Origin: Corynespora cassiicola | Lineage: Eukaryota > Ascomycota > Dothideomycetes > Pleosporales > Corynesporascaceae | DNA length: 64,000 nt | Assembly: GCA_022059125.1 (NCBI GenBank) | Contig: JAEUWY010000001.1 | Location: forward strand, 3,844,001 to 3,908,000 | Reading direction: 5' to 3' | Shown here: positions 11,555 to 22,513 of the stretch, in pieces | Layout of the letters: each line of letters starts with the position of its first letter | Position numbering within the stretch: the stretch's first letter is position 1 | Made by a program: the position numbers and the translations under genes | The notes under the pieces: generated by a model | Databases searched by the model: none | What the model saw: the letters and a program-made list of their open reading frames with translations, nothing else | Told to the model about the DNA's origin: nothing

Positions 11555-13166
11555 ACTTGCTTTTCGAGCTGGTGTATACTGAGTCCTGTGTGAGTGTGTT
11601 TAGTGTGTTTTGATAAACTCGCAACGACTGCCGCTCTCGGGCGCAATCAAGAGCGCCAAGAGCACCGCATTCTGACCAAGCTACCCGGCTAGCGTGACGA
11701 GTGAATGGGACTGCCTCCTTAGAAGAACGATGTGAAGGAGTGAACCACACGTCAGAATTGCTGGAGAAGTCGTTCGGGCAAGGAATTGGGTTTCGCCCCC
11801 TTGGCACCTATGCCCAACCTGGGCAAGCCCCGCTCAAGGCCCCTATCGTCCGCGTCTGCACGTTTTGGCGTATATTTGCTTTTTACTTCCAGAACTGAGT
11901 TCACGAGGGTCAAAGGTTTCCCGGGTCACAAAAAGCATTTTATTCACTCCAAAAGCAGCTGCTCAACGTCAGCGCCTCTTCCGCGCCTAACCCAACTCCC
12001 ACTAGCGACCCCATGATATTCGACCGAACCACCGACCACTGACGTCTTGCCCGTCCACCTCGTCTTAGCATCTCTTGAGCATGGAGTACTTCTCACACGA
12101 CGCCCAAAACTCCGGCGGAAGCCGAGGCGAGGGAAGATTTTGTGTCAGGAGGCAGGTCCACGGCCTGTGCTACTCCACAAGCAACGGTCGTCCAGATATC
12201 CGAGCAGAGCCGAAGACGATCTTTGGGCCGTCTTCTTCTTCACCTCGGTGCAGTCACACGTGGCTACAGGGGTCCCCTCGATAGAGTTTGGTCGATCCAT
12301 AGAAATGCAGCGGATGAAACAGTCCTGTGGGCACCCGGGTTCGCCGCAGATCCATTTGGCGATGACAGGTCGTGCCGTGCCAGCCAGCCATTGCATCAAG
12401 TACGAACACACGGGCCGTTTATTTCCGCCAGGCCCAAGCAAAACAACCGCTACGAAATCCTTCTGTCACGTTTTTCCCGCCTCCTCGGGGCCTGATTGGC
12501 AGGTCAACAGACCGATTCCACGTGAGGAACAAGCAAGAATTCTCCATTCGCCACAATGGGCTGCCCAGGGGCTGAGGTTGATGCTCTGTGGACGACGCGC
12601 ACACAGTATTTCAAATAGGGCGGATGGTCATATCTCGGAACCACACGTACGCCCGGGCCGATGGAAGGAAACAGATTCCTCGGAGAAAGAAGCCAGTGTT
12701 TCTGGTGTGGGGTGGGGAAGGGTCACCGATGCCAGGATTTGCAGATCATTTGCCTCACGATGGGCGAAGCTCTGCCAAACACATTTTGAGCCTGGTAGAA
12801 TTTCGTGGAATCCGCCTGCGCCCTGCGCCAATTGGTGCGCTCTCCGGCTTTAATTAAGTGCCCATCACCTCGTCGGCTATGTCACACCGCCCCTAGATTA
12901 CTACCATACATAGGAGGGCGCATAGCTGACCTGTGTGAGGAGCTTTGTTTCTGCTACTTTTGTATTCCTCGTTTCGGATGTCTATGCGCCGCACAAGTAT
13001 AGTGGCAAGACTTGGACCTGTGTCACCGTGAAATATGCGCCCCTTTCCGCTGCCTTTTATCCCGGATTTCAGACCGCCGACCTCCAAAGACTCTTGAAAA
13101 CGACGTCCCCTACTCTATTCTTTACCTGGTAGTCCGCCCTTCCGTCTCCCGGGGCCTCCGCCGTTC
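11555..13166. other. Stretch without a firmly supported gene
   Basis: Contains the promoter side of the broken BTB gene and the upstream region of the first cysteine-module gene. One minus-strand frame at 12145-12441 is cysteine-rich (ICGEPGCPQDCFIRC, then CDCTEVKKK) and codon-biased like real genes, but it has no ATG at its start and no splice partners I could fix, so I do not call it. The overlapping plus frame from 12047 also lacks an ATG start. Confidence 0.4.
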
Positions 13167-13775
13167 ATGCTCTTATACCGTCCCCACTCGTCCGAACGAC
13201 CATCCAAGCGGACCCGCGCCGACGAGTACCAACCACCCCAACGACCGATGTCCTCTTCGCCCGACTCCTTCAAGCTCCCACCTGCGGTCGTCTGTATAGC
13301 GGGCAGTCACTGCCTCGGCTTTGGGAAGAAAGTTTATTCACCTAGCAAAGTCTGTATCGAATGTCTGAAACGGTACGACCCACAACAGCTTAGGGCGTGG
13401 GCCAACAACAATGCCGATGCTCTGGCCCGCATCGAAGCAGAAGTTTCTCGAAAGGAGATTACGAAACAGAATATCGAGGCCCATGGACGGTTCCTTTGTG
13501 CGTTCGAGGACCCCGACTACCAATTTTGTCGGTGGCGCAGGAGTGATTTGAATCTGCGGGGCACAAGGGTCACATGCAACGTCGTCAAGAGGAAGGGCAC
13601 GGCTTGCGATAAATGTTGGAAGGGTCATCTGCAGAAGATTGACATTGTCCAATACTTTACGCCGACAGGCATGTGCCACGAGGAGGCAGATAAGGTGGCC
13701 ACAAAGTCGCAGCCTGCGGATAATGAGGGGGATGACGATGACGATGATATCGAGGGATATGGAACACTCCTATGA
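13167..13775 (+). CDS. Cysteine-module protein, copy 1 of a tandem family
   Basis: Uninterrupted frame of 202 aa. A second ATG at 13248 would give 175 aa and would place the first Cys closer to the start, as in copies 2 and 3, so the start is uncertain. I do not recognise the family. Visible are two cysteine modules: C-x5-C-x13-C-x2-C (CIAGSHC ... VCIEC), and C-x25-C-x9-C-x2-C (LCAFEDP ... TC ... ACDKC). The third module present in copies 2 and 3 is absent; instead the protein ends in an acidic tail with DDDDDD. The CxxC spacing suggests zinc-knuckle or treble-clef folds. There is no signal peptide or membrane segment. The N-terminus (from 13167) is basic with KRTR. Confidence 0.72.
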   Translation: MLLYRPHSSERPSKRTRADEYQPPQRPMSSSPDSFKLPPAVVCIAGSHCLGFGKKVYSPSKVCIECLKRYDPQQLRAWANNNADALARIEAEVSRKEITKQNIEAHGRFLCAFEDPDYQFCRWRRSDLNLRGTRVTCNVVKRKGTACDKCWKGHLQKIDIVQYFTPTGMCHEEADKVATKSQPADNEGDDDDDDIEGYGTLL

Positions 13776-14540
13776 GGACTCACTTCCCGTATCAGTCATG
13801 AGGTGGGGTTGTTCGTGCTGTTTAAGATTGCGGCGACGCCCAAATCTCATTGACTGGCTACCGCATTGCTCAAAAGATGGCCCTTCCACACCAGCAGCTG
13901 GATACGTCTTCCTCACGCAAGGCCCGTACAGTCAACCAAACCTATCAAAACCCGGAAAAAGTACGGAAACAATGCACAAGGGCCGTACATATCACAACTA
14001 GACCGCAAGACCAGGACCCGGATGTTCCGTTGGAGGGGATCATGCTCCGGCACTGTGACCAACATTGCGGCTCAGCCTTCGTTCCCTGGTGCCTGGGAAT
14101 CAAGGCTCATCGAGTCACTCAGCTCCGCTACCCCAATCAAAGAACCACTGTGAGCGGGATGCAGAGCGGGAGGCAGAGCGGGAGGCATAGCGGGGGTGAT
14201 GAAATGGTGAACGTTGGTGGGTATGAATCATATACTCCAGTCACACACATCACGGATATAGAACAGAGATATGTATATAAGATGCTCCTGAGGGCCTACA
14301 TTACTTCCTCAACAATTGAAAGAACATTTGTATCACCAGGTATTGAATAAAAACCACTCACTTTACATCTACACACTTCCCAAGCCCCTGTTCTCGAGCT
14401 CTTGGTTTACGTCAAACGATACCAAAAACCAAAACCTTACCGAATACCTCTCGTAATTGAAGGCCAGATATTCATCCAAATCAGCAAAGTCATCAGGATA
14501 TAAACATATATCAAATTATATCATTGAGAACTGGAGCAAA
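13776..14540. promoter_or_regulatory. Intergenic region of the tandem array, copy A (with TATA box)
   Basis: Holds the 3' end of copy 1 and the promoter of copy 2. A GTATATAA box lies at 14273-14280. Several blocks match the region upstream of copy 3 (15465-16140): ATTGCGGCGACGCCC near 13834, GCTCAGCCTTCGT near 14070, and AATCATA...ACTCCAGTCA near 14226, followed by the TATA box and TGAGGGCC. An imperfect direct repeat GGGAGGCAGAGC/GGGAGGCATAGC occurs at 14168-14192. Confidence 0.7.
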
Positions 14541-15269
14541 ATGCCCACAGGGTACCCTGAAACCTGTTTTTTGGGAGTCTGTTGTCAGGAAGACCATACA
14601 AGACAAGTCAGGGGGGAAACTCCGTGTGTAACTTGCGAAGAATTGCACCCTTGGTTCCATATTCGATTGGCTAAAGCGGAGGGTAGCTTTGAAAAGGTCA
14701 AGACCTATTGGCAAAGAAAGAAGGAGGCAAAAATATCTGCGGGGCAATGGCCTTGCGCCACCAACGACCCGGTCCATTTCACACGGAATTGGTACGAAGC
14801 AATATCACCGATGACAAAAGGGCCTTGTGGGCCTGTTACCTCGGCCAATAAGCTGTGCACAACTTGCCTACCGCTTTTTCAAACTGCGTTTCCTGGTATG
14901 ATATGGGGCTTATTCAACGACGGCTATCCTGTGTACGAATGCATACGACTACGGAATCTATTCGGAGGTGAACTGGCGGAAGTCTTAAGACAAGTTATAC
15001 CAGAGGCCGTCCAATGCAGCCGTTATGTGCGTCTTCGATACTCAATTTGTGGCACCTGTATGGCTGTGGTTAGACCTCGAATCCAGACTAGTGGACTCAC
15101 TGGTGAGAACTGGCATCAACTATCTCAAAACACCATGAGACTTGTATCGTTCAGGCGCTGGTTCACAATTGAGGGTTACTTAAGCAACCCCAATGCTCTT
15201 TTAGCGGCGTCCCAAGCACATTCAGGATCAGCTTCGGGGCCTGCGAATCTTGGTATCACAGGACTCTGA
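14541..15269 (+). CDS. Cysteine-module protein, copy 2 of a tandem family
   Basis: Intronless frame of 242 aa; the ATG at 14541 is the first in frame. It has three cysteine modules with conserved spacing: C-x5-C-x13-C-x2-C (from C9, ending CVTC), C-x23-C-x9-C-x2-C (ending LCTTC), and C-x24-C-x10-C-x2-C (ending ICGTC). After the first CxxC comes the motif EELHPWF, matched by QVLHPRW in copy 3. No signal peptide, membrane segment or known domain is visible. I do not assign a function; structural zinc binding is an inference from the CxxC pairs. The gene sits about 770 bp after copy 1 and 970 bp before copy 3, same strand. Confidence 0.8.
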   Translation: MPTGYPETCFLGVCCQEDHTRQVRGETPCVTCEELHPWFHIRLAKAEGSFEKVKTYWQRKKEAKISAGQWPCATNDPVHFTRNWYEAISPMTKGPCGPVTSANKLCTTCLPLFQTAFPGMIWGLFNDGYPVYECIRLRNLFGGELAEVLRQVIPEAVQCSRYVRLRYSICGTCMAVVRPRIQTSGLTGENWHQLSQNTMRLVSFRRWFTIEGYLSNPNALLAASQAHSGSASGPANLGITGL

Positions 15270-16238
15270 GTCAAATACAACCTTGTATACTTGTAAAATG
15301 TATATACTACTGAAATATAATCGGTGAATCACTCTCAATTGATTGTAAAAGAGGTGCTACGAGGTGGATAGGGCTGCTGCACGGCACGATGCGTCACAGG
15401 CCAGTGTTAATAAGCGCAGAGAAAAGGGGAGCGTCAAGGGGTTGGAGAGACATAGTACCATTTTATAAGGACTCGCCACCCGTGTCGATCATAGAGTGTT
15501 AGCTGCACAATCTTGAATTGCGGCGACGCCCTGACTTCATTGAGCGGCGATCACATGGCTTAATTGAGGACTCCTCCTTATCGGTTGCTATCCGCGTGAT
15601 CCTCACGAATTGAAGCTATGGTAAGCTAGGGGTCTAATGTTCAGAAGGAAATTGTATATAGATAGCTTTGGGGGCGGGACTATACATGCAACTGCCAGAC
15701 CCCGAACCAGAGATCTAGGTGTAATACCAACCGATCATCTATGTCGCTTTGCTGCCAAGATATTTTTTAGTATTTGTGTCTTTAGTGCTTGGAAATGAGC
15801 TTCTGCACGGCCGTTTGTAGCCGTCTTCCCGTAATCAAAGTTGTATAGTGGACGGGAAGCACAGCAAAGGGCGACGGCTCAGCCTTCGTCGTCTTCGTGC
15901 CTGGAAATTACTGTCCGTGAATCTCCGAAAATATTCATTTACCTTCATCAAAGAAACACTGTAGAGGAGAGGCGCAGCTGAGGTGTTATCATGGGTGTCG
16001 CTATCGAGTGTGAATCATACTCCAGTCATAGCTACTACAGAGATGGGACGATGGCAAGTATATAAACTGCTACATGAGGGCCATTCTATTTCTCTACGAT
16101 TATCATTAATTTCATCAGCTTGGTATTCATTGAAAAACATTTGATTGCGTCTTCAAATCTGTCAATTATTCTTGCTCTCTCTTGCTCTATCACTCTTTTT
16201 AAGGGAACTAAATACACAAAGGCAACCAATCTATCAAA
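15270..16238. promoter_or_regulatory. Intergenic region of the tandem array, copy B (with TATA box)
   Basis: Repeats the order of elements of 13776-14540: ATTGCGGCGACGCCC near 15520, GCTCAGCCTTCGTCG near 15878, GAATCATACTCCAGTCA near 16010, a GTATATAA box at 16058-16065, then TGAGGGCC and a CT-rich leader up to the ATG at 16239. Divergence between copies is substantial, so the duplication is not recent. Confidence 0.7.
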
Positions 16239-16958
16239 ATGCCAAATAGTCAGAGATTACTCTGTCTTTTCGGATTAGAATGCATTAGCAATCCTGGGGG
16301 GCCAACTGGAATATCAATCTGCCGCGAATGCCAGGTCCTTCATCCGCGATGGCAAATGCAGAAGGCCGGCGGTAATCCTGCGGCACAACACAGTGTTGTA
16401 TTTAATTGGCGATTGATCAAAGAACAGTCGCTACCGAGGCATCTCTGTATTACCAACGATCATGAATTTTTTAATATCGAATGGATGGGACAAATCAAAC
16501 CGAATGGACTGCGGGCATGTCGTTTTGTGGAGCAACCCTATACATTATGTGAGGACTGCCTATCAGACATACAGAGTAAACCGGAAATTCTCGAACTTTT
16601 CGACACTGATGGTCATTTAAAGTTCCCATGCCTGCGAACTATGAATACATTCAAGGGAGAACCAGGAAGAGCGTTACAGCTGACTTTACCGGATATCAGC
16701 CAATGTATAGGATTGACGCGAGAGCCAAATAAGCTTTGCGAGCCGTGTTCAGGTGTAGCTACATATAACACCAGCCAAATCGAGTCCGCAACTACAAATG
16801 AACAATATGAGCACAACAATGCGGCTGCCTCTCGTTTACAGCAATATACAAAGTGGTTCGATGAAAATGGGACTTTGAAGGAACCGGAACGAGCTTACCG
16901 AGTATCACGGCAACAAGCACCAGATGCTCCGCTTTATTGGTACACCAGCGGACTTTAG
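16239..16958 (+). CDS. Cysteine-module protein, copy 3 of a tandem family
   Basis: Intronless, 239 aa. The three modules are C-x5-C-x12-C-x2-C (from C9, ending ICREC), C-x23-C-x9-C-x2-C (ending LCEDC) and C-x24-C-x10-C-x2-C (ending LCEPC), almost exactly the spacing of copy 2. Residues between cysteines differ greatly while a few positions recur (TND after the first Cys of module 2; LHP after module 1). That pattern is what a structural zinc scaffold under divergent selection would give. No known family recognised. After the stop, the similarity to the other copies ends and the AT-rich block begins. Confidence 0.8.
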   Translation: MPNSQRLLCLFGLECISNPGGPTGISICRECQVLHPRWQMQKAGGNPAAQHSVVFNWRLIKEQSLPRHLCITNDHEFFNIEWMGQIKPNGLRACRFVEQPYTLCEDCLSDIQSKPEILELFDTDGHLKFPCLRTMNTFKGEPGRALQLTLPDISQCIGLTREPNKLCEPCSGVATYNTSQIESATTNEQYEHNNAAASRLQQYTKWFDENGTLKEPERAYRVSRQQAPDAPLYWYTSGL

Positions 16959-19900
16959 AGCATATAGGTTGTTTAGTGATAAGAGCGAGCGGAGCTTGCT
17001 GGAACTGATGGATTTTATTTTTATTCTGGCCATATGCTTTGCTTTTTGACCTCAAGATGCTATAGATGTTAAAGCTGTTATAGCCACTTCCACTCATTTG
17101 GTTTCCTTTGTAAACATAATAGGTAGAATTAGTCTTTCCATCTGTATCTTTTGAACTCCACAAAATACTAAAGCCTACAAATCTTTTAGGATCTCGAAGT
17201 GAGCAAGAATCTAATCTTTTCTGCATAAAATGACTATGGTTCAATCTTTGAATGTTATTAATTGTTTGATGGGACTAATAGTCGATTAATTCCATCGTAG
17301 CAGAGGACACAGCGTAAAAATATCATTTTTCACTTTTATCGCTAATGAATCGGGCTTTACAGTCATATTCACCCATTAGTCAGGAATTAAAAATATGTAA
17401 CAAGCTTCCCGCAGATGAAACTTATAGCTTAGTCGCTCTCATAACACACTACTATTTCTTCACTTGGATCGATTTATAGTCAATACTAGAGACATTTACT
17501 TTTATGTATTTTACGCCTACATTAACATTCAAGCAACAGAATAATCTAGTAAGGTTATAGTATAAGTAAAGCTGTAGTAAAAACACTCTGAAATACCAAT
17601 ATTCTTCTCGGCGCACCGATCGCCCACCTAGCAGAATTTCACAGCTTAAGCTGAAGTTTCAGGTCGAATTTTCGGACTCAGGGCACTGTGCGGCTGAAGT
17701 ATAGGTTGGTGTAACTTGAGTTAGGGTCACGCGGCATCAGCATGTCCCGGAGTTCAGTTCAGCTCGGCTCAGACTGACTAAGCACTGCAGGCAGCCAAAC
17801 CTAGAGAATGCACTATCATATCTACGGCTTATGTTCTAAGTCTGAATTTCAAGATAATATTATCTGTAATTTTAGTAGAAATTCTGTTAATACTATTAGT
17901 TTTCTCTTTATGACATGTTTTTTCTTGTCAGCTATACACTTTTCTTTCTATTTACAACTTGTGTTATTAGTTCTAGCGCTTACATTCTCAGTTTTGCCGG
18001 ATTCTAGTAATTATATGCTTAGTTTTGCTAGGAAATCTCTCCGAGGCTCTAACAAATTTAACCTTATAATAGAAGTTTTCCAGAGCACTTCAGGCTTTAA
18101 GGTGGCCTGAGAAAAATATAACTCAGTAACTACCGCTTAGTTTTGTAGTAATTAGTGAACAGAATCAAGTAAAGCTATTCTGCTATAGAGTGGAATTTTT
18201 TCTTCTTGCAAGTATGTGATGCTGTTGAAAACATTTGGTATTAGGGGTTCGGAGTGCCTTTTGTCGGGAGATAAATACTCACTAGAAGTTACTTCAACCC
18301 AAGACAGAGAGAATTATTCATAAAGGGTTGATACAAAGATGGAATATATGCCACTTTAAATTTTCAAACTTCGTCAATAAGTATTCGGACTGTTGTTTTT
18401 CCTGTATAGTAATCTTTAGAGAGCTTCTTTTCCTGAATTATCCTATATTCTCTTTTGATCCAAGGAGTATAATTTTTGTTGGCTTTGACATTATTTCCAC
18501 CCTCGCTCAATGTATCGATTCAGAGTATCATGGTATCGGATAAGCGAGGGAATGGGGGCGATGGAAGGTTAGAAGTCTAGCATAACAGAATTTAGTAGAG
18601 TTATGTTGTTGTGAATGATCTTTGTAGCCATGGTTGGGACTGCTAATACATCTCGAGTTGCAGCGAAAGGCTGTGAAAGTTGATGCGGGGCTATGCACTT
18701 CGGGTTCGGGGAGACAGGCACTTAGTATTTATTTTGCCAATGTCCGAAATGACAAATCGGTGGATAAATAAGAATTCCGGCCGGGGGGGCGAAAATGGCC
18801 CCCCATAGGCGAGTTATCGATATGACATTCCGATGGCTTGAAACTCATATGACCTTTTTGGACACGTGTCTAAGGATCATTGGGGCTTAGACCTCTCAGT
18901 GTAACCTCATAGCTGATTTGTGTGGTAACTCAGGCCTTATCATTGGGGTGGCTATGAAGTAGAAGGCTTTGCGAGCTCCCGACGACTTGCATGGTTCTGC
19001 TCAGCCCACTTACCCCCAGCAAGCTAACGATTGCGGTGCATTCCCTCGCAGCGAGATGTTCCGTTATTTGATTGGTGTTTGATCATTTTTGACTGTTAAA
19101 GCCTCGAATATATCGGTGAAGAGGTTATGCTAGATGGCAAGGATTTTTGACAGAGCTCCAGTAGCATCACTTAGGTCGCAAAATTCGCAAAAAGAAGTCG
19201 GAACGAGGAGATGGGAAAAACATCTATTTAATTGTCACATGAAGCTTTATCATAATCGCATCATGAACTGTAGCAGGCATGAGCGGCTAAATCTGACAGC
19301 CTCATCCAATTAAAGGTGCGTATGATCATGAAAGTGTTGGCCACCGATGGCAAATGTCTGGAAATTTCGAGAGTGATCTTGAATCATTCGACAGTGAGAT
19401 TCAGTCGCAGAATTGGAGGTCTGTGCGGATGTTGGTCAATTCTGCATGGAAATGGAACGATAGACTTTGCCATGAAGCCTTTCGAATTCTCGACCGAAGC
19501 TCAGTCGAAAGTTCGGGAACCACTATACTCAAAGTCATTTGACTTCTCGAAGCCGTATGGACGGATCAGAATAGCCTGATATCATTTTCTGTATCTACGT
19601 ATTTGCAGGATGCTGCATGTTTTCGGTGAAGCGATGAGGTGTCTTACATGCAGTGGGAGCCTGTCAGGGTTTTTATCGCTTGGGCCCGGTGATGAGTTGT
19701 GCCGCTGCGTCACCCGATGCCTGAAAAACTATGATGATGCCTCCTTAGGTGATAGCATGACACATGTCCGACTCACAGGGTACACCCCAGTCGGTGTGCC
19801 GCCACTGGCTCTCTTGGTGACTATGGGTCAGCCTTTTAGGCAGCTCGATCTGCAACCTGCTCTTTTTTACATATCATCCCTACTCATCCCACTTACGATC

Positions 19901-20013
19901 AGTTTCGATCACGAAGATATCCAATTCGATCATCTATAAAGCAGAGACGACAAAACACGACATCTCCATAGTTCCATCAAGGGGGAATATTTCTGAGAGG
20001 AAAGAAAACTGAC
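16959..20013. other. AT-rich gene-poor block
   Basis: Between about 17000 and 19300 the sequence is markedly AT-rich, with only short frames of biased composition. A more GC-rich island at about 17610-17800 and G/C runs at 18780-18800 break it. The composition would fit an old repeat eroded by repeat-induced C-to-T mutation, but no terminal repeats or transposase remnants are readable. Frames at 19316-19579 and 19354-19542 overlap in different frames; neither has a recognisable domain. Confidence 0.45.
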
Positions 20014-20286
20014 ATGTCCTTCGTTAGCGCAAATTCAAATAGAGCGGTACGCCCCATCTGTGAAATTACGGGCTGTTTATCTTACTGATGTGAATTTTAG
20101 GCATGGCCTCAAGCATTTTCTGTGGGGGACAGAGTTTACATACACAAAGCAAACATAATGGAAAGCGCAGAAGTCAAATCAGCGAAAAGGGAAGCAGGAA
20201 GTTGGAGATATGAAGTTTCTTACAACAAGAAGACGGAAATTTTTGATGAGAAAGATCTAGAATTTGACGATGCAGAGGAGAAATGA
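20014..20286 (+). CDS. Small 72-aa protein upstream of the DUF6594 gene
   Basis: Exons 20014-20046 and 20101-20286 join across a 54-nt intron (GTACGC...TTTTAG), phase 0. The product starts MSFVSANSNRA and continues AWPQAFSVGDRVYIHKAN. The run GDRVYI...WRYEVSYNKK resembles a small beta-barrel (SH3- or tudor-like) seen in small fungal proteins of unknown role. It is acidic at the C-terminus (DEKDLEFDDAEEK). No function is assigned. Its stop codon overlaps an ATG (ATGA at 20283) of the longest frame leading into the next gene, so the two could share a transcript or be alternative products. Confidence 0.6.
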
Positions 20287-20426
20287 GTACGTGTGGTTGT
20301 ACAAGCATGGGTTGGGAGTTGGTAGATAAATCAGCCGGGAAGCCTCTTGCTTATCACTCTCCATTTTACAAGCCCCTAGAGTTCAATTCTCGAGCCTCAA
20401 AATTTCAGCCTGATCAGAATATTGTC

Positions 20427-21990
20427 ATGAATCGTAGAAGTGATGAAAATACTATGGAGAATGGGCAAGCCTCGGGACTAGGGACACAGATGACTCCAAC
20501 CGAAAGTAGTCTTCATCGATCGAACTCAGATATGCATGACACGCAATCTGTGGCGTCTCCCCACTCTATTGGACCTGTAGTTACGAATACAGAAGAGAAC
20601 AACCTTCTCGTGCGAAATGAAGCAGACGAAGAAGAAGGCAGAGATTCGGCAGTACATATTCAACACGACTCAAATGCAGTACCGCAATCACCAGTACATG
20701 TCCGAAGGGCGAGTGAAGACCAGGGAAATGGAGAGAAGGAAAATGCAAAAGTAAAATTTACGTGTTATCAATAACCGCAAAAAGGAAACATGCTGATGGA
20801 ACGACAGGGCAATTTCAATTGTACCCACCAAGGTGGCCTTTGATCAAGCGAATACCAGCATGGCGGCGAGTAATCGAAACGCGTCGCAGTAAGAAATCAT
20901 TCTATCGTTTGAGATACAATGCGGGTTTAGAGTAACATCAAAACAGTCAATGATTATCACAAAGGGTACCCTAGTACGGCAGTGTTCCTAGACAATGATG
21001 ACGGCTTCACTATCTATCGCCGTTTTGGATATCTACAGTCTAGGTTGTTGTTGAACAGACAAGAAGAATTGAGAATACTAGAGAAGGACCTTCACAGGAT
21101 GGAGGTAGAGATGGTACGAGAGCTGGATGATACAGATCTCTTCTGTACACACCGACTGGAGAAATCCAAGAAAGGTGAGGGGAATCTAACCAAGGAGAAG
21201 CGAAAAGAAGTGGCCGCCAAACATAAGGACATGTTGGCGAAAATCGAGAAGGTGTACTGTTCATATGGTAAGTACGCAGCTCTTTGAGGCATTGATAATG
21301 CTTATTAGTCAAGCGGATGTTCTTACCGCTGCCCATCGAATGTCGGCGTTTGGGAAGCCAACACATAACGATTGCGACGCCGTTGCCAAGTTCATATCAA
21401 ATCGTACAGCGATAAACACGAGAGAGGCCTCTTGGATTGATAATAGAGAAGACCTCATATGCATACGCAGAGGTAGACAGTATGCTTCAATGGACAGCAC
21501 GGTCGGAAGACTATTACATACAATTCACTGCAGGCCTATTGACTGGTTGTTCCGTTCCAAGGTAGAGTGAAAAATCCACTACATGATGATGATAAAGCAA
21601 TTGCTAAAATGAGTATAGGAAACAAAGAAAAAGACCGAGATTGACTCGGACGACATGCTTGCAAAGCCACCGAAGGATGAAGACAAACATGAAATTTATT
21701 ACACCCATTTCCGGGTGGAAAAGCTCACCAACATCATCTTCTTACTCCTTCTGGTAGTATTGATTGACGTTCCTATTTGGCTACTGTATGACCAAGTGCA
21801 AGATGGAGGCAGCAACAGAGCATATATGCTGTGTATAATGATTGTCATGGTTTTCACTCTCGTATTCTCAGGAATCCTTGCTCTGCTGACGTCTGCAAAG
21901 AGGCACGAGACATTTGCTGCATCTGCGGCCTATTGTGCCGTTCTCGTGGTGTTCTTTGGGAACATTGAACCAAACAGGGACAGCAGGTGA
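20427..21990 (+). CDS. DUF6594-domain membrane protein
   Basis: Resolved exons are about 20810?-20888, 20947-21267, 21314-21561 and 21619-21990, all in agreeing phases. An upstream exon from 20427 (or from the ATG at 20283) runs to about 20716-20756, but its junction to the next exon is not settled: the candidate donor A/GTGAAG with acceptor CGACAG keeps frame. Family marks are HKGYPSTAVFLDNDDGFTIYRRFG, the helical LQSRLLLNRQEELRILEKDL, a middle helix with SAFGKPT, and two C-terminal membrane helices (IIFLLLLVVLIDVPIWLL; MLCIMIVMVFTLVFSGILALL). The N-terminus is Ser-rich and disordered. DUF6594 proteins are common in ascomycetes, often near HET-like genes, and have no proven function. Confidence 0.78.
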
Positions 21991-22128
21991 ACGATGATGG
22001 TATGGTGATGTAGTTTCCCGCGGGAGTAACTTTTCCATCTTTCTATATCCTAACGTTTCCTTTTGGTTATCGAATTATCCAATATTTATTTTTCTAAGAT
22101 TTTTTAGTACTGTTGCACAATTAATGAA

Positions 22129-22142
22129 TGTACCTAGGTACA
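22129..22142. promoter_or_regulatory. 14-bp perfect palindrome TGTACCTAGGTACA
   Basis: Perfect inverted repeat upstream of TRP5; the core is repeated at 22312-22327. Confidence 0.5.
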
Positions 22143-22311
22143 AACCAATGACATGCTTGAACGAGGATATTCACTGAGCGTTGGATCGGCAAGTGGTTTC
22201 TGGGGTATTCTTTTGTTCCTGCACATCCTTGATGAGAATCCTCAATCTAGTAGAAAACAGCCCAATTTACTAGAAGCAGATTGGCGATGCTATTATACTG
22301 GTGATATCTGG

Positions 22312-22327
22312 ATGTACCTAGGTACAT
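22312..22327. promoter_or_regulatory. 16-bp perfect palindrome ATGTACCTAGGTACAT
   Basis: Second copy of the TGTACCTAGGTACA core, 183 bp downstream of the first and 287 bp before the TRP5 start codon. A dimeric regulator could bind it; the factor is unknown. Confidence 0.5.
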
Positions 22328-22513
22328 GAGATGGCTGACGTCGGCCCAGTGGTTTCCGGGTCCAAACTGGGCTAGGCCACATATAGTTTAGTGCGGGCGA
22401 GGGCGCGGCCGAGAGCGGCGGGACCAGATGTCCCTCTCAAATAATTTATCCGACGAAAAGACTCATCCTCCACTCTAAGCCCTACCGTGTCCAATTCCCG
22501 ACTGACCCGAAAG

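Noticed and set aside
12047..12853. 268-codon open frame on the plus strand
   Set aside because: It starts at TTG rather than ATG, has no recognisable domain and overlaps equally long frames on both strands of a GC-rich stretch.
14511..14777. Minus-strand frame across the second cysteine-module gene
   Set aside because: Shadow of the plus-strand gene; no domain.
17808..18110. Hydrophobic 100-aa frame that looks like a membrane protein
   Set aside because: Lies in the AT-rich block, where T-rich codons produce Phe/Leu/Ile by composition alone.
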